A stretch of DNA of 64,000 nt, from NCBI GenBank assembly GCA_964057225.1, contig OZ059900.1, forward strand, positions 19,173,638 to 19,237,637, written 5' to 3'. Both the position numbers and the translations under genes were made by a program. Origin of the DNA: Auanema rhodensis. Its lineage: Eukaryota; Nematoda; Chromadorea; Rhabditida; Rhabditidae. Below the pieces are notes generated by a model. That model searched no databases, was not told the origin of the DNA, and saw nothing but the letters and a program-made list of their open reading frames with translations. Shown in pieces: positions 13,901 through 26,676 of this stretch; positions within the stretch are counted from its first letter, which is position 1, and each line of letters starts with the position of its first letter.

Positions 13901-14022
13901 GTTAGAAAATTAAGGAAATTAGCATATTCTGAGGGCACGCCCCTTATGGCTAATATTGATTAAATCGATTTTTGTTCATATGAGTCGTCAAATGCAACGA
14001 ATTTCAGCGTGTTACATACTAA
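10945..14022 (+). repeat. Three S2-S1-S3 trimers (1,026-bp period)
   Basis: Units 33-41 read S2 S1 S3 three times. The middle S1 (unit 37) carries GCCCTTTAT. The trimer is the simplest higher-order unit in the array and recurs at 24283-26334, 34883-37960 and 48221-51298, each time with the GCCCTTTAT marker in the second trimer. Confidence 0.88.
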
Positions 14023-15732
14023 AATGAAGCATTTTACATGCTGAACACTAGAAAAATACAAAAACACAGTATTTCCCATGAGAAATATTTTATCATGCTG
14101 GAAAACCAGTTTTTGGAAATTTCGCTGTAAACAAGGTTTTGACTTACGATTTCATGTGTTCAAACTCATGCAATGTCAATGAAACCTAGCTCAAAATTGT
14201 TCGTACAACGTCTAGTTCCACTTTCACGACAAAAAAACAGGGGTTAGAAAATTAAGGAAATTAGCATATTCTGAGGGCACGCCCCTTATGGCTAATATTG
14301 ATTAAATCGATTTTTGTTCATATGAGTCGTCAAGTGCAACGAATTTCAGCGTGTTACAAACTAAAATGAAGCATTTTACATGCTGAACACTAGAAAAATA
14401 CAAAAACACAGTATTTCCCATGAGAAATATTTTATTATGCTGGAAAACCAGTTTTTGGAAATTTCGCTGTAAACAAGGTTTTGACTTACGATTTCATGTG
14501 TTCAAACTCATGCAATGTCAATGAAACCTAGCTCAAAATTGTTCGTACAACGTCTAGTTCCACTTTCACGACAAAAAAACAGGGGTTAGAAAATTAAGGA
14601 AATTAGCATATTCTGAGGGCACGCCCCTTATGGCTAATATTGATTAAATCGATTTTTGTTCATATGAGTCGTCAAATGCAACGAATTTCAGCGTGTTACA
14701 TACTAAAATGAAGCATTTTACATGCTGAACACTAGAAAAATACAAAAACACAGTATTTCCCATGAGAAATATTTTATCATGCTGGAAAACCAGTTTTTGG
14801 AAATTTCGCTGTAAACAAGGTTTTGACTTACGATTTCATGTGTTCAAACTCATGCAATGTCAATGAAACCTAGCTCAAAATTGTTCGTACAACGTCTAGT
14901 TCCACTTTCACGACAAAAAAACAGGGGTTAGAAAATTAAGGAAATTAGCATATTCTGAGGGCACGCCCCTTATGGCTAATATTGATTAAATCGATTTTTG
15001 TTCATATGAGTCGTCAAATGCAACGAATTTCAGCGTGTTACACATTAAAATGAAGCATTTTACATGCTGAACACTAGAAAAATACAAAAACACAGTATTT
15101 CCCATGAGAAATATTTTATCATGCTGGAAAACCAGTTTTTGGAAATTTCGCTGTAAACAAGGTTTTGACTTACGATTTCATGTGTTCAAACTCATGCAAT
15201 GTCAATGAAACCTAGCTCAAAATTGTTTGTACAACGTCTAGTTCCACTTTCACGACAAAAAAACAGGGGTTAGAAAATTAAGGAAATTAGCATATTCTGA
15301 GGGCACGCCCCTTATGGCTAATATTGATTAAATCGATTTTTGTTCATATGAGTCGTCAAATGCAACGAATTTCAGCGTGTTACAAACTAAAATGAAGCAT
15401 TTTACATGCTGAACACTAGAAAAATACAAAAACACAGTGTTTCCCATGAGAAATATTTTATTATGCTGGAAAACCAGTTTTTGGAAATTTCGCTGTAAAC
15501 AAGGTTTTGACTTACGATTTCATGTGTTCAAACTCATGCAACGTCAATGAAACCTAGCTCAAAATTGTTCGTACAGCGTCTAGTTCCACTTTCACGACAA
15601 AAAAACAGGGGTTAGAAAATTAAGGAAATTAGCATATTCTGAGGGCACGCCCCTTATGGCTAATATTGATTAAATCGATTTTTGTTCATATGAGTCGTCA
15701 AATGCAACGAATTTCAGCGTGTTACATACTAA
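14023..15732 (+). repeat. Pentamer S11-S10-S11-S12-S13
   Basis: Units 42-46. The order S10-S11-S12-S13 is also in block L (4790-6157), at 28044-29411 and at 30780-32147. Unit 46 differs from those by ACAGCGTC (G at offset 186). The counterpart in copy B is 37961-39670. Unit 42 carries the private CAAGTGCAAC. Confidence 0.83.
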
Positions 15733-15969
15733 AATGAAGCATTTTACATGCTGAACACTAGAAAAATACAAAAACACAGTATTTCCCATGAGAAATATTT
15801 TATTATGCTGGAAAACCAGTTTTTGGAAATTTCGCTGTAAACAAGGTTTTGACTTACGATTTCATGTGTTCAAACTCATGCAATGTCAATGAAACCTAGC
15901 TCAAAATTGTTCGTACAACGTCTAGTTCCACTTTCACGACAAAAAAACAGGGGTTAGAAAATTAAGGAA

Positions 15970-16006
15970 ATTAGCATATTCTGAGGGCACGCCCCTTATG
16001 GCTAAT
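15970..16006. other. Imperfect inverted repeat (hairpin/cruciform candidate), reference copy
   Basis: This element lies at offsets 238-274 of nearly every unit. The left arm ATTAGC-ATA pairs with the right arm TAT-G-GCTAAT, with one bulged G. Inside, AGGG (252-255) can pair with CCCT (261-264) around a 5-base loop; GGGC with GCCC is an alternative pairing. The left side also has a TTCTG bulge. I saw no change in the outer ATTAGC/GCTAAT arms in any unit. The few variants seen all fall in the inner G+C core. What the structure does, if anything, is inference. Confidence 0.8.
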
Positions 16007-16013
16007 ATTGATT

Positions 16014-16023
16014 AAATCGATTT
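16014..16023. other. AAATCGATTT perfect palindrome (ClaI site), reference copy
   Basis: A 10-bp perfect palindrome at offsets 282-291 of most units, containing ATCGAT. S2x units (for example 8209-8550, 10261-10602, 21205-21546, 23599-23940, 34199-34540, 45143-45484, 47537-47878) carry A to T at offset 284, which destroys both the palindrome and the restriction site. ClaI digestion would therefore give a 342-bp ladder with sparse 684-bp gaps. Confidence 0.9.
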
Positions 16024-19000
16024 TTGTTCATATGAGTCGTCAAATGCAACGAATTTCAGCGTGTTACATACTAAAATGAAGCATTTTACATGCTGAACAC
16101 TAGAAAAATACAAAAACACAGTATTTCCCATGAGAAATATTTTATTATGCTGGAAAACCAGTTTTTGGAAATTTCGCTGTAAACAAGGTTTTGACTTACG
16201 ATTTCATGTGTTCAAACTCATGCAATGTCAATGAAACCTAGCTCAAAATTGTTCGTACAACGTCTAGTTCCACTTTCACGACAAAAAAACAGGGGTTAGA
16301 AAATTAAGGAAATTAGCATATTCTGAGGGCACGCCCCTTATGGCTAATATTGATTAAATCGATTTTTGTTCATATGAGTCGTCAAATGCAACGAATTTCA
16401 GCGTGTTACATACTAAAATGAAGCATTTTACATGCTGAACACTAGAAGAATACAAAAACACAGTATTTCCCATGAGAAATATTTTATTATGCTGGAAAAC
16501 CAGTTTTTGGAAATTTCGCTGTAAACAAGGTTTTGACTTACGATTTCATGTGTTCAAACTCATGCAATGTCAATGAAACCTAGCTCAAAATTGTTCGTAC
16601 AACGTCTAGTTCCACTTTCACGACAAAAAAACAGGGGTTAGAAAATTAAGGAAATTAGCATATTCTGAGGGCACGCCCCTTATGGCTAATATTGATTAAA
16701 TCGATTTTTGTTCATATGAGTCGTCAAATGCAACGAATTTCAGCGTGTTACATACTAAAATGAAGCATTTTACATGCTGAACACTAGAAAAATACAAAAA
16801 CACAGTATTTCCCATGAGAAATATTTTATTATGCTGGAAAACCAGTTTTTGGAAATTTCGCTGTAAACAAGGTTTTGACTTACGATTTCATGTGTTCAAA
16901 CTCATGCAATGTCAATGAAACCTAGCTCAAAATTGTTCGTACAACGTCTAGTTCCACTTTCACGACAAAAAAACAGGGGTTAGAAAATTAAAAAAATTAG
17001 CATATTCTGAGGGCACGCCCCTTATGGCTAATATTGATTAAATCGATTTTTGTTCATATGAGTCGTCAAATGCAACGAATTTCAGCGTGTTACATACTAA
17101 AATGAAGCATTTTACATGCTGAACACTAGAAAAATACAAAAACACAGTATTTCCCATGAGAAATATTTTATTATGCTGGAAAACCAGTTTTTGGAAATTT
17201 CGCTGTAAACAAGGTTTTGACTTACGATTTCATGTGTTCAAACTCATGCAATGTCAATGAAACCTAGCTCAAAATTGTTCGTACAACGTCTAGTTCCACT
17301 TTCACGACAAAAAAACAGGGGTTAGAAAATTAAGGAAATTAGCATATTCTGAGGGCACGCCCCTTATGGCTAATATTGATTAAATCGATTTTTGTTCATA
17401 TGAGTCGTCAAATGCAACGAATTTCATCGTGTTACATACTAAAATGAAGCATTTCACATGCTGAACACTAGAAAAATACAAAAACACAGTATTTCCCATG
17501 AGAAATATTTTATCATGCTGGAAAACCAGTTTTTGGAAATTTCGCTGTAAACAAGGTTTTGACTTACGATTTCATATGTTCAAACTCATGCAATGTCAAT
17601 GAAACCTAGCTCAAAATTGTTTGTACAACGTCTAGTTCCACTTTCACGACAAAAAAACAAGGGTTAGAAAATTAAGGAAATTAGCATATTCTGAGGGCAC
17701 GCCCCTTATGGCTAATATTGATTAAATCGATTTTTGTTCATATGAGTCGTCAAATGCAACGAATTTCAGCGTGTTACAAACTAAAATGAAGCATTTTACA
17801 TGCTGAACACTAGAAAAATACAAAAACACAGTGTTTCCCATGAGAAATATTTTATTATGCTGGAAAACCAGTTTTTGGAAATTTCGCTGTAAACAAGGTT
17901 TTGACTTACGATTTCATGTGTTCAAACTCATGCAATGTCAATGAAACCTAGCTCAAAATTGTTCGTACAGCGTCTAGTTCCACTTTCACGACAAAAAAAC
18001 AGGGGTTAGAAAATTAAGGAAATTAGCATATTCTGAGGGCACGCCCCTTATGGCTAATATTGATTAAATCGATTTTTGTTCATATGAGTCGTCAAATGCA
18101 ACGAATTTCAGCGTGTTACATACTAAAATGAAGCATTTTACATGCTGAACACTAGAAAAATACAAAAACACAGTATTTCCCATGAGAAATATTTTATTAT
18201 GCTGGAAAACCAGTTTTTGGAAATTTCGCTGTAAACAAGGTTTTGACTTACGATTTCATGTGTTCAAACTCATGCAATGTCAATGAAACCTAGCTCAAAA
18301 TTGTTCGTACAACGTCTAGTTCCACTTTCACGACAAAAAAACAGGGGTTAGAAAATTAAGGAAATTAGCATATTCTGAGGGCACGCCCCTTATGGCTAAT
18401 ATTGATTAAATCGATTTTTGTTCATATGAGTCGTCAAATGCAACGAATTTCAGCGTGTTACATACTAAAATGAAGCATTTTACATGCTGAACACTAGAAA
18501 AATACAAAAACACAGTATTTCCCATGAGAAATATTTTATTATGCTGGAAAACCAGTTTTTGGAAATTTCGCTGTAAACAAGGTTTTGACTTACGATTTCA
18601 TGTGTTCAAACTCATGCAATGTCAATGAAACCTAGCTCAAAATTGTTCGTACAACGTCTAGTTCCACTTTCACGACAAAAAAACAGGGGTTAGAAAATTA
18701 AGGAAATTAGCATATTCTGAGGGCACGCCCCTTATGGCTAATATTGATTAAATCGATTTTTGTTCATATGAGTCATCAAATGCAACGAATTTCATCGTGT
18801 TACATACTAAAATGAAGCATTTTACATGCTGAACACTAGAAAAATACAAAAACACAGTATTTCCCATGAGAAATATTTTATCATGCTGGAAAACCAGTTT
18901 TTGGAAATTTCGCTGTAAACAAGGTTTTGACTTACGATTTCATATGTTCAAACTCATGCAATGTCAATGAAACCTAGCTCAAAATTGTTTGTACAACGTC

Positions 19001-19494
19001 TAGTTCCACTTTCACGACAAAAAAACAAGGGTTAGAAAATTAAGGAAATTAGCATATTCTGAGGGCACGCCCCTTATGGCTAATATTGATTAAATCGATT
19101 TTTGTTCATATGAGTCGTCAAATGCAACGAATTTCAGCGTGTTACATACTAAAATGAAGCATTTTACATGCTGAACACTAGAAGAATACAAAAACACAGT
19201 ATTTCCCATGAGAAATATTTTATTATGCTGGAAAACCAGTTTTTGGAAATTTCGCTGTAAACAAGGTTTTGACTTACGATTTCATGTGTTCAAACTCATG
19301 CAATGTCAATGAAACCTAGCTCAAAATTGTTCGTACAACGTCTAGTTCCACTTTCACGACAAAAAAACAGGGGTTAGAAAATTAAGGAAATTAGCATATT
19401 CTGAGGGCACGCCCCTTATGGCTAATATTGATTAAATCGATTTTTGTTCATATGAGTCGTCAAATGCAACGAATTTCAGCGTGTTACATACTAA

Positions 19495-21888
19495 AATGAA
19501 GCATTTTACATGCTGAACACTAGAAAAATACAAAAACACAGTATTTCCCATGAGAAATATTTTATTATGCTGGAAAACCAGTTTTTGGAAATTTCGCTGT
19601 AAACAAGGTTTTGACTTACGATTTCATGTGTTCAAACTCATGCAATGTCAATGAAACCTAGCTCAAAATTGTTCGTACAACGTCTAGTTCCACTTTCACG
19701 ACAAAAAAACAGGGGTTAGAAAATTAAAAAAATTAGCATATTCTGAGGGCACGCCCCTTATGGCTAATATTGATTAAATCGATTTTTGTTCATATGAGTC
19801 GTCAAATGCAACGAATTTCAGCGTGTTACATACTAAAACGAAGCATTTTACATGCTGAACACTAGAAAAATACAAAAACACAGTATTTCCCATGAGAAAT
19901 ATTTTATTATGCTGGAAAACCAGTTTTTGGAAATTTCGCTGTAAACAAGGTTTTGACTTACGATTTCATGTGTTCAAACTCATGCAATGTCAATGAAACC
20001 TAGCTCAAAATTGTTCGTACAACGTCTAGTTCCACTTTCACGACAAAAAAACAGGGGTTAGAAAATTAAGGAAATTAGCATATTCTGAGGGCACGCCCCT
20101 TATGGCTAATATTGATTAAATCGATTTTTGTTCATATGAGTCGTCAAATGCAACGAATTTCAGCGTGTTACATACTAAAATGAAGCATTTTACATGCTGA
20201 ACACTAGAAAAATACAAAAACACAGTATTTCCCATGAGAAATATTTTATTATGCTGGAAAACCAGTTTTTGGAAATTTCGCTGTAAACAAGGTTTTGACT
20301 TACGATTTCATGTGTTCAAACTCATGCAATGTCAATGAAACCTAGCTCAAAATTGTTCGTACAACGTCTAGTTCCACTTTCACGACAAAAAAACAGGGGT
20401 TAGAAAATTAAGGAAATTAGCATATTCTGAGGGCACGCCCCTTATGGCTAATATTGATTAAATCGATTTTTGTTCATATGAGTCGTCAAATGCAACGAAT
20501 TTCAGCGTGTTACATACTAAAATGAAGCATTTTACATGCTGAACACTAGAAGAATACAAAAACACAGTATTTCCCATGAGAAATATTTTATTATGCTGGA
20601 AAACCAGTTTTTGGAAATTTCGCTGTAAACAAGGTTTTGACTTACGATTTCATGTGTTCAAACTCATGCAATGTCAATGAAACCTAGCTCAAAATTGTTC
20701 GTACAACGTCTAGTTCCACTTTCACGACAAAAAAACAGGGGTTAGAAAATTAAGGAAATTAGCATATTCTGAGGGCACGCCCCTTATGGCTAATATTGAT
20801 TAAATCGATTTTTGTTCATATGAGTCGTCAAATGCAACGAATTTCAGCGTGTTACACACTAAAATGAAGCATTTCACATGCTGAACACTAGAAGAATACA
20901 AAAACACAGTATTTCCCATGAGAAATATTTTATTATGCTGGAAAACCAGTTTTTCGAAATTTCGCTGTAAACAAGGTTTTGACTTACGATTTCATGTGTT
21001 CAAACTCATGCAATGTCAATGAAACCTAGCTCAAAATTGTTCGTACAACGTCTAGTTCCACTTTCACGACAAAAAAACAGGGGTTAGAAAATTAAGGAAA
21101 TTAGCATATTCTGAGGGCACGCCCCTTATGGCTAATATTGATTAAATCGATTTTTGTTCATATGAGTCGTCAAATGCAACGAATTTCAGCGTGTTACATA
21201 CTAAAATGAAGCATTTTACATGCTGAACACTAGAAAAATACAAAAACACAGTATTTCCCATGAGAAATATTTTATCATGCTGGAAAACCAGTTTTTGGAA
21301 ATTTCGCTGTAAACAAGGTTTTGACTTACGATTTCATGTGTTCAAACTCATGCAATGTCAATGAAACCTAGCTCAAAATTGTTTGTACAACGTCTAGTTC
21401 CACTTTCACGACAAAAAAACAAGGGTTAGAAAATTAAGGAAATTAGCATATTCTGAGGGCACGCCCCTTATGGCTAATATTGATTAATTCGATTTTTGTT
21501 CATATGAGTCGTCAAATGCAACGAATTTCAGCGTGTTACATACTAAAATGAAGCATTTTACATGCTGAACACTGGAAAAATACAAAAACACAGTATTTCC
21601 CATGAGAAATATTTTATTATGCTGGAAAACCAGTTTTTGGAAATTTCGCTGTAAACAAGGTTTTGACTTACGATTTCATGTGTTCAAACTCATGCAATGT
21701 CAATGAAACCTAGCTCAAAATTGTTCGTACAACGTCTAGTTCCACTTTCACGACAAAAAAACAGGGGTTAGAAAATTAAGGAAATTAGCATATTCTGAGG
21801 GCACGCCCCTTATGGCTAATATTGATTAAATCGATTTTTGTTCATATGAGTCGTCAAATGCAACGAATTTCAGCGTGTTACATACTAA
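19495..21888 (+). repeat. Heptamer S17-S20-S1-S5-S3-S2x-S1, first copy
   Basis: Units 58-64, 2,394 bp. S17 has a run of A at offsets 232-238 (AA replacing GG at 234-235), and S20 begins AAAACGAAG. The last unit carries CACTGGAAA. The same seven types follow directly at 21889-24282. Confidence 0.86.
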
Positions 21889-24282
21889 AATGAAGCAATT
21901 TACATGCTGAACACTAGAAAAATACAAAAACACAGTATTTCCCATGAGAAATATTTTATTATGCTGGAAAACCAGTTTTTGGAAATTTCGCTGTAAACAA
22001 GGTTTTGACTTACGATTTCATGTGTTCAAACTCATGCAATGTCAATGAAACCTAGCTCAAAATTGTTCGTACAACGTCTAGTTCCACTTTCACGACAAAA
22101 AAACAGGGGTTAGAAAATTAAAAAAATTAGCATATTCTGAGGGCACGCCCCTTATGGCTAATATTGATTAAATCGATTTTTGTTCATATGAGTCGTCAAA
22201 TGCAACGAATTTCAGCGTGTTACATACTAAAACGAAGCATTTTACATGCTGAACACTAGAAAAATACAAAAACACAGTATTTCCCATGAGAAATATTTTA
22301 TTATGCTGGAAAACCAGTTTTTGGAAATTTCGCTGTAAACAAGGTTTTGACTTACGATTTCATGTGTTCAAACTCATGCAATGTCAATGAAACCTAGCTC
22401 AAAATTGTTCGTACAACGTCTAGTTCCACTTTCACGACAAAAAAACAGGGGTTAGAAAATTAAGGAAATTAGCATATTCTGAGGGCACGCCCCTTATGGC
22501 TAATATTGATTAAATCGATTTTTGTTCATATGAGTCGTCAAATGCAACGAATTTCAGCGTGTTACATACTAAAATGAAGCATTTTACATGCTGAACACTA
22601 GAAAAATACAAAAACACAGTATTTCCCATGAGAAATATTTTATTATGCTGGAAAACCAGTTTTTGGAAATTTCGCTGTAAACAAGGTTTTGACTTACGAT
22701 TTCATGTGTTCAAACTCATGCAATGTCAATGAAACCTAGCTCAAAATTGTTCGTACAACGTCTAGTTCCACTTTCACGACAAAAAAACAGGGGTTAGAAA
22801 ATTAAGGAAATTAGCATATTCTGAGGGCACGCCCCTTATGGCTAATATTGATTAAATCGATTTTTGTTCATATGAGTCGTCAAATGCAACGAATTTCAGC
22901 GTGTTACATACTAAAATGAAGCATTTTACATGCTGAACACTAGAAGAATACAAAAACACAGTATTTCCCATGAGAAATATTTTATTATGCTGGAAAACCA
23001 GTTTTTGGAAATTTCGCTGTAAACAAGGTTTTGACTTACGATTTCATGTGTTCAAACTCATGCAATGTCAATGAAACCTAGCTCAAAATTGTTCGTACAA
23101 CGTCTAGTTCCACTTTCACGACAAAAAAACAGGGGTTAGAAAATTAAGGAAATTAGCATATTCTGAGGGCACGCCCCTTATGGCTAATATTGATTAAATC
23201 GATTTTTGTTCATATGAGTCGTCAAATGCAACGAATTTCAGCGTGTTACACACTAAAATGAAGCATTTCACATGCTGAACACTAGAAGAATACAAAAACA
23301 CAGTATTTCCCATGAGAAATATTTTATTATGCTGGAAAACCAGTTTTTCGAAATTTCGCTGTAAACAAGGTTTTGACTTACGATTTCATGTGTTCAAACT
23401 CATGCAATGTCAATGAAACCTAGCTCAAAATTGTTCGTACAACGTCTAGTTCCACTTTCACGACAAAAAAACAGGGGTTAGAAAATTAAGGAAATTAGCA
23501 TATTCTGAGGGCACGCCCCTTATGGCTAATATTGATTAAATCGATTTTTGTTCATATGAGTCGTCAAATGCAACGAATTTCAGCGTGTTACATACTAAAA
23601 TGAAGCATTTTACATGCTGAACACTAGAAAAATACAAAAACACAGTATTTCCCATGAGAAATATTTTATCATGCTGGAAAACCAGTTTTTGGAAATTTCG
23701 CTGTAAACAAGGTTTTGACTTACGATTTCATGTGTTCAAACTCATGCAATGTCAATGAAACCTAGCTCAAAATTGTTTGTACAACGTCTAGTTCCACTTT
23801 CACGACAAAAAAACAAGGGTTAGAAAATTAAGGAAATTAGCATATTCTGAGGGCACGCCCCTTATGGCTAATATTGATTAATTCGATTTTTGTTCATATG
23901 AGGCGTCAAATGCAACGAATTTCAGCGTGTTACATACTAAAATGAAGCATTTTACATGCTGAACACTAGAAAAATACAAAAACACAGTATTTCCCATGAG
24001 AAATATTTTATTATGCTGGAAAACCAGTTTTTGGAAATTTCGCTGTAAACAAGGTTTTGACTTACGATTTCATGTGTTCAAACTCATGCAATGTCAATGA
24101 AACCTAGCTCAAAATTGTTCGTACAACGTCTAGTTCCACTTTCACGACAAAAAAACAGGGGTTAGAAAATTAAGGAAATTAGCATATTCTGAGGGCACGC
24201 CCCTTATGGCTAATATTGATTAAATCGATTTTTGTTCATATGAGTCGTCAAATGCAACGAATTTCAGCGTGTTACATACTAA
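21889..24282 (+). repeat. Heptamer S17-S20-S1-S5-S3-S2x-S1, second copy
   Basis: Units 65-71. It differs from the first copy by GCAATTTAC in unit 65, GAGGCGTC in unit 70, and the absence of CACTGGAAA in unit 71. Confidence 0.86.
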
Positions 24283-26334
24283 AATGAAGCATTTTACATG
24301 CTGAACACTAGAAAAATACAAAAACACAGTATTTCCCATGAGAAATATTTTATCATGCTGGAAAACCAGTTTTTGGAAATTTCGCTGTAAACAAGGTTTT
24401 GACTTACGATTTCATGTGTTCAAACTCATGCAATGTCAATGAAACCTAGCTCAAAATTGTTTGTACAACGTCTAGTTCCACTTTCACGACAAAAAAACAA
24501 GGGTTAGAAAATTAAGGAAATTAGCATATTCTGAGGGCACGCCCCTTATGGCTAATATTGATTAAATCGATTTTTGTTCATATGAGTCGTCAAATGCAAC
24601 GAATTTCAGCGTGTTACATACTAAAATGAAGCATTTTACATGCTGAACACTAGAAAAATACAAAAACACAGTATTTCCCATGAGAAATATTTTATTATGC
24701 TGGAAAACCAGTTTTTGGAAATTTCGCTGTAAACAAGGTTTTGACTTACGATTTCATGTGTTCAAACTCATGCAATGTCAATGAAACCTAGCTCAAAATT
24801 GTTCGTACAACGTCTAGTTCCACTTTCACGACAAAAAAACAGGGGTTAGAAAATTAAGGAAATTAGCATATTCTGAGGGCACGCCCCTTATGGCTAATAT
24901 TGATTAAATCGATTTTTGTTCATATGAGTCGTCAAATGCAACGAATTTCAGCGTGTTACACACTAAAATGAAGCATTTCACATGCTGAACACTAGAAGAA
25001 TACAAAAACACAGTATTTCCCATGAGAAATATTTTATTATGCTGGAAAACCAGTTTTTCGAAATTTCGCTGTAAACAAGGTTTTGACTTACGATTTCATG
25101 TGTTCAAACTCATGCAATGTCAATGAAACCTAGCTCAAAATTGTTCGTACAACGTCTAGTTCCACTTTCACGACAAAAAAACAGGGGTTAGAAAATTAAG
25201 GAAATTAGCATATTCTGAGGGCACGCCCCTTATGGCTAATATTGATTAAATCGATTTTTGTTCATATGAGTCGTCAAATGCAACGAATTTCAGCGTGTTA
25301 CATACTAAAATGAAGCATTTTACATGCTGAACACTAGAAAAATACAAAAACACAGTATTTCCCATGAGAAATATTTTATCATGCTGGAAAACCAGTTTTT
25401 GGAAATTTCGCTGTAAACAAGGTTTTGACTTACGATTTCATGTGTTCAAACTCATGCAATGTCAATGAAACCTAGCTCAAAATTGTTTGTACAACGTCTA
25501 GTTCCACTTTCACGACAAAAAAACAAGGGTTAGAAAATTAAGGAAATTAGCATATTCTGAGGGCACGCCCCTTATGGCTAATATTGATTAAATCGATTTT
25601 TGTTCATATGAGTCGTCAAATGCAACGAATTTCAGCGTGTTACATACTAAAATGAAGCATTTTACATGCTGAACACTAGAAAAATACAAAAACACAGTAT
25701 TTCCCATGAGAAATATTTTATTATGCTGGAAAACCAGTTTTTGGAAATTTCGCTGTAAACAAGGTTTTGACTTACGATTTCATGTGTTCAAACTCATGCA
25801 ATGTCAATGAAACCTAGCTCAAAATTGTTCGTACAACGTCTAGTTCCACTTTCACGACAAAAAAACAGGGGTTAGAAAATTAAGGAAATTAGCATATTCT
25901 GAGGGCACGCCCTTTATGGCTAATATTGATTAAATCGATTTTTGTTCATATGAGTCGTCAAATGCAACGAATTTCAGCGTGTTACACACTAAAATGAAGC
26001 ATTTCACATGCTGAACACTAGAAGAATACAAAAACACAGTATTTCCCATGAGAAATATTTTATTATGCTGGAAAACCAGTTTTTCGAAATTTCGCTGTAA
26101 ACAAGGTTTTGACTTACGATTTCATGTGTTCAAACTCATGCAATGTCAATGAAACCTAGCTCAAAATTGTTCGTACAACGTCTAGTTCCACTTTCACGAC
26201 AAAAAAACAGGGGTTAGAAAATTAAGGAAATTAGCATATTCTGAGGGCACGCCCCTTATGGCTAATATTGATTAAATCGATTTTTGTTCATATGAGTCGT
26301 CAAATGCAACGAATTTCAGCGTGTTACATACTAA
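24283..26334 (+). repeat. Two S2-S1-S3 trimers
   Basis: Units 72-77 match the first six units of the 10945 trimer set, including GCCCTTTAT in unit 76, at an offset of 13,338 bp (39 units). The third trimer seen at other sites is replaced here by an S11 unit and the S14-S15 pair. Confidence 0.85.
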
Positions 26335-26676
26335 AATGAAGCATTTTACATGCTGAACACTAGAAAAATACAAAAACACAGTATTTCCCATGAGAAATAT
26401 TTTATCATGCTGGAAAACCAGTTTTTGGAAATTTCGCTGTAAACAAGGTTTTGACTTACGATTTCATGTGTTCAAACTCATGCAATGTCAATGAAACCTA
26501 GCTCAAAATTGTTCGTACAACGTCTAGTTCCACTTTCACGACAAAAAAACAGGGGTTAGAAAATTAAGGAAATTAGCATATTCTGAGGGCACGCCCCTTA
26601 TGGCTAATATTGATTAAATCGATTTTTGTTCATATGAGTCGTCAAATGCAACGAATTTCAGCGTGTTACACACTAA

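Larger units (their letters stand above)
15733..16074 (+). repeat. Representative base monomer (type S1, 342 bp)
   Basis: This unit has the most common base at every diagnostic offset and serves as the reference. Landmarks by offset are: A-rich start to 60; ATTTTA plus CATGCTG at 9-21, with a similar copy at 65-78; GAAATTTC palindrome at 94-101; a seven-A run at 209-215; G+C-rich core at 251-263 inside an inverted repeat; AAATCGATTT palindrome (ClaI site) at 282-291; CATATG (NdeI site) at 297-302. It has 10 CpG sites, about what base composition predicts. All six frames contain stops. Its length could hold two nucleosomes at 171 bp each, but the two halves show no clear similarity. Confidence 0.95.
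15733..19494 (+). repeat. Eleven-unit segment rich in S1 with two S18 units
   Basis: Units 47-57: S1 S1 S5 S17 S1 S18 S19 S1 S1 S18 S5. Each S18 unit (17443 and 18811) has CATATGTT in place of CATGTGTT, adding a second NdeI word, and is preceded by a unit ending CATCGTG instead of CAGCGTG. The two S18 neighbourhoods suggest a short internal duplication that later diverged. The counterpart is 39671-43432. Confidence 0.83.
8551..26334 (+). repeat. 52-unit higher-order block H, copy A (17,784 bp)
   Basis: Units 26-77. Type order and rare markers match units 96-147 one for one with a constant offset of 23,938 bp. Shared rare markers include GAGCGCACG (unit 32), GCCCTTTAT (37 and 76), ACAGCGTC (46 and 53), GTCATCAAA (55), AAAACGAAG (59 and 66), CACTGGAAA (64) and GAGGCGTC (70). 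Differences from copy B that I see on this side are G at 14334 (CAAGTGCAAC) and A at 21898 (GCAATTTAC). The match stops inside unit 78. Confidence 0.92.

Noticed and set aside
15830-15846. CENP-B-box-like word at offsets 98-114 (TTTCGCTGTAAACAAGG)
   Set aside because: It matches 7 of the 9 essential bases of NTTCGNNNNANNCGGGN, but the CGGG part reads CAAG. A 7-of-9 match is expected about once by chance in 342 bp on two strands, so repetition in every unit adds no evidence.
15903-15930. RNA polymerase III-like internal promoter (GTTCGTAC resembling part of a B box)
   Set aside because: Only part of the B-box pattern fits, no convincing A box lies at the right distance, and no tRNA fold is visible.
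15948-15955. Telomere-like GGGTTA word next to the seven-A run (offsets about 216-224)
   Set aside because: It is a single short word per unit with no tandem telomeric repeats, so it does not indicate a telomere junction.
15733-16074. Short open frames recurring in each unit (about 39 codons from ATG on the minus strand, about 30 on the plus strand)
   Set aside because: All six frames are closed within every unit. The short frames exist only because the unit repeats, cross unit junctions at variable sites, and show no sign of coding constraint.
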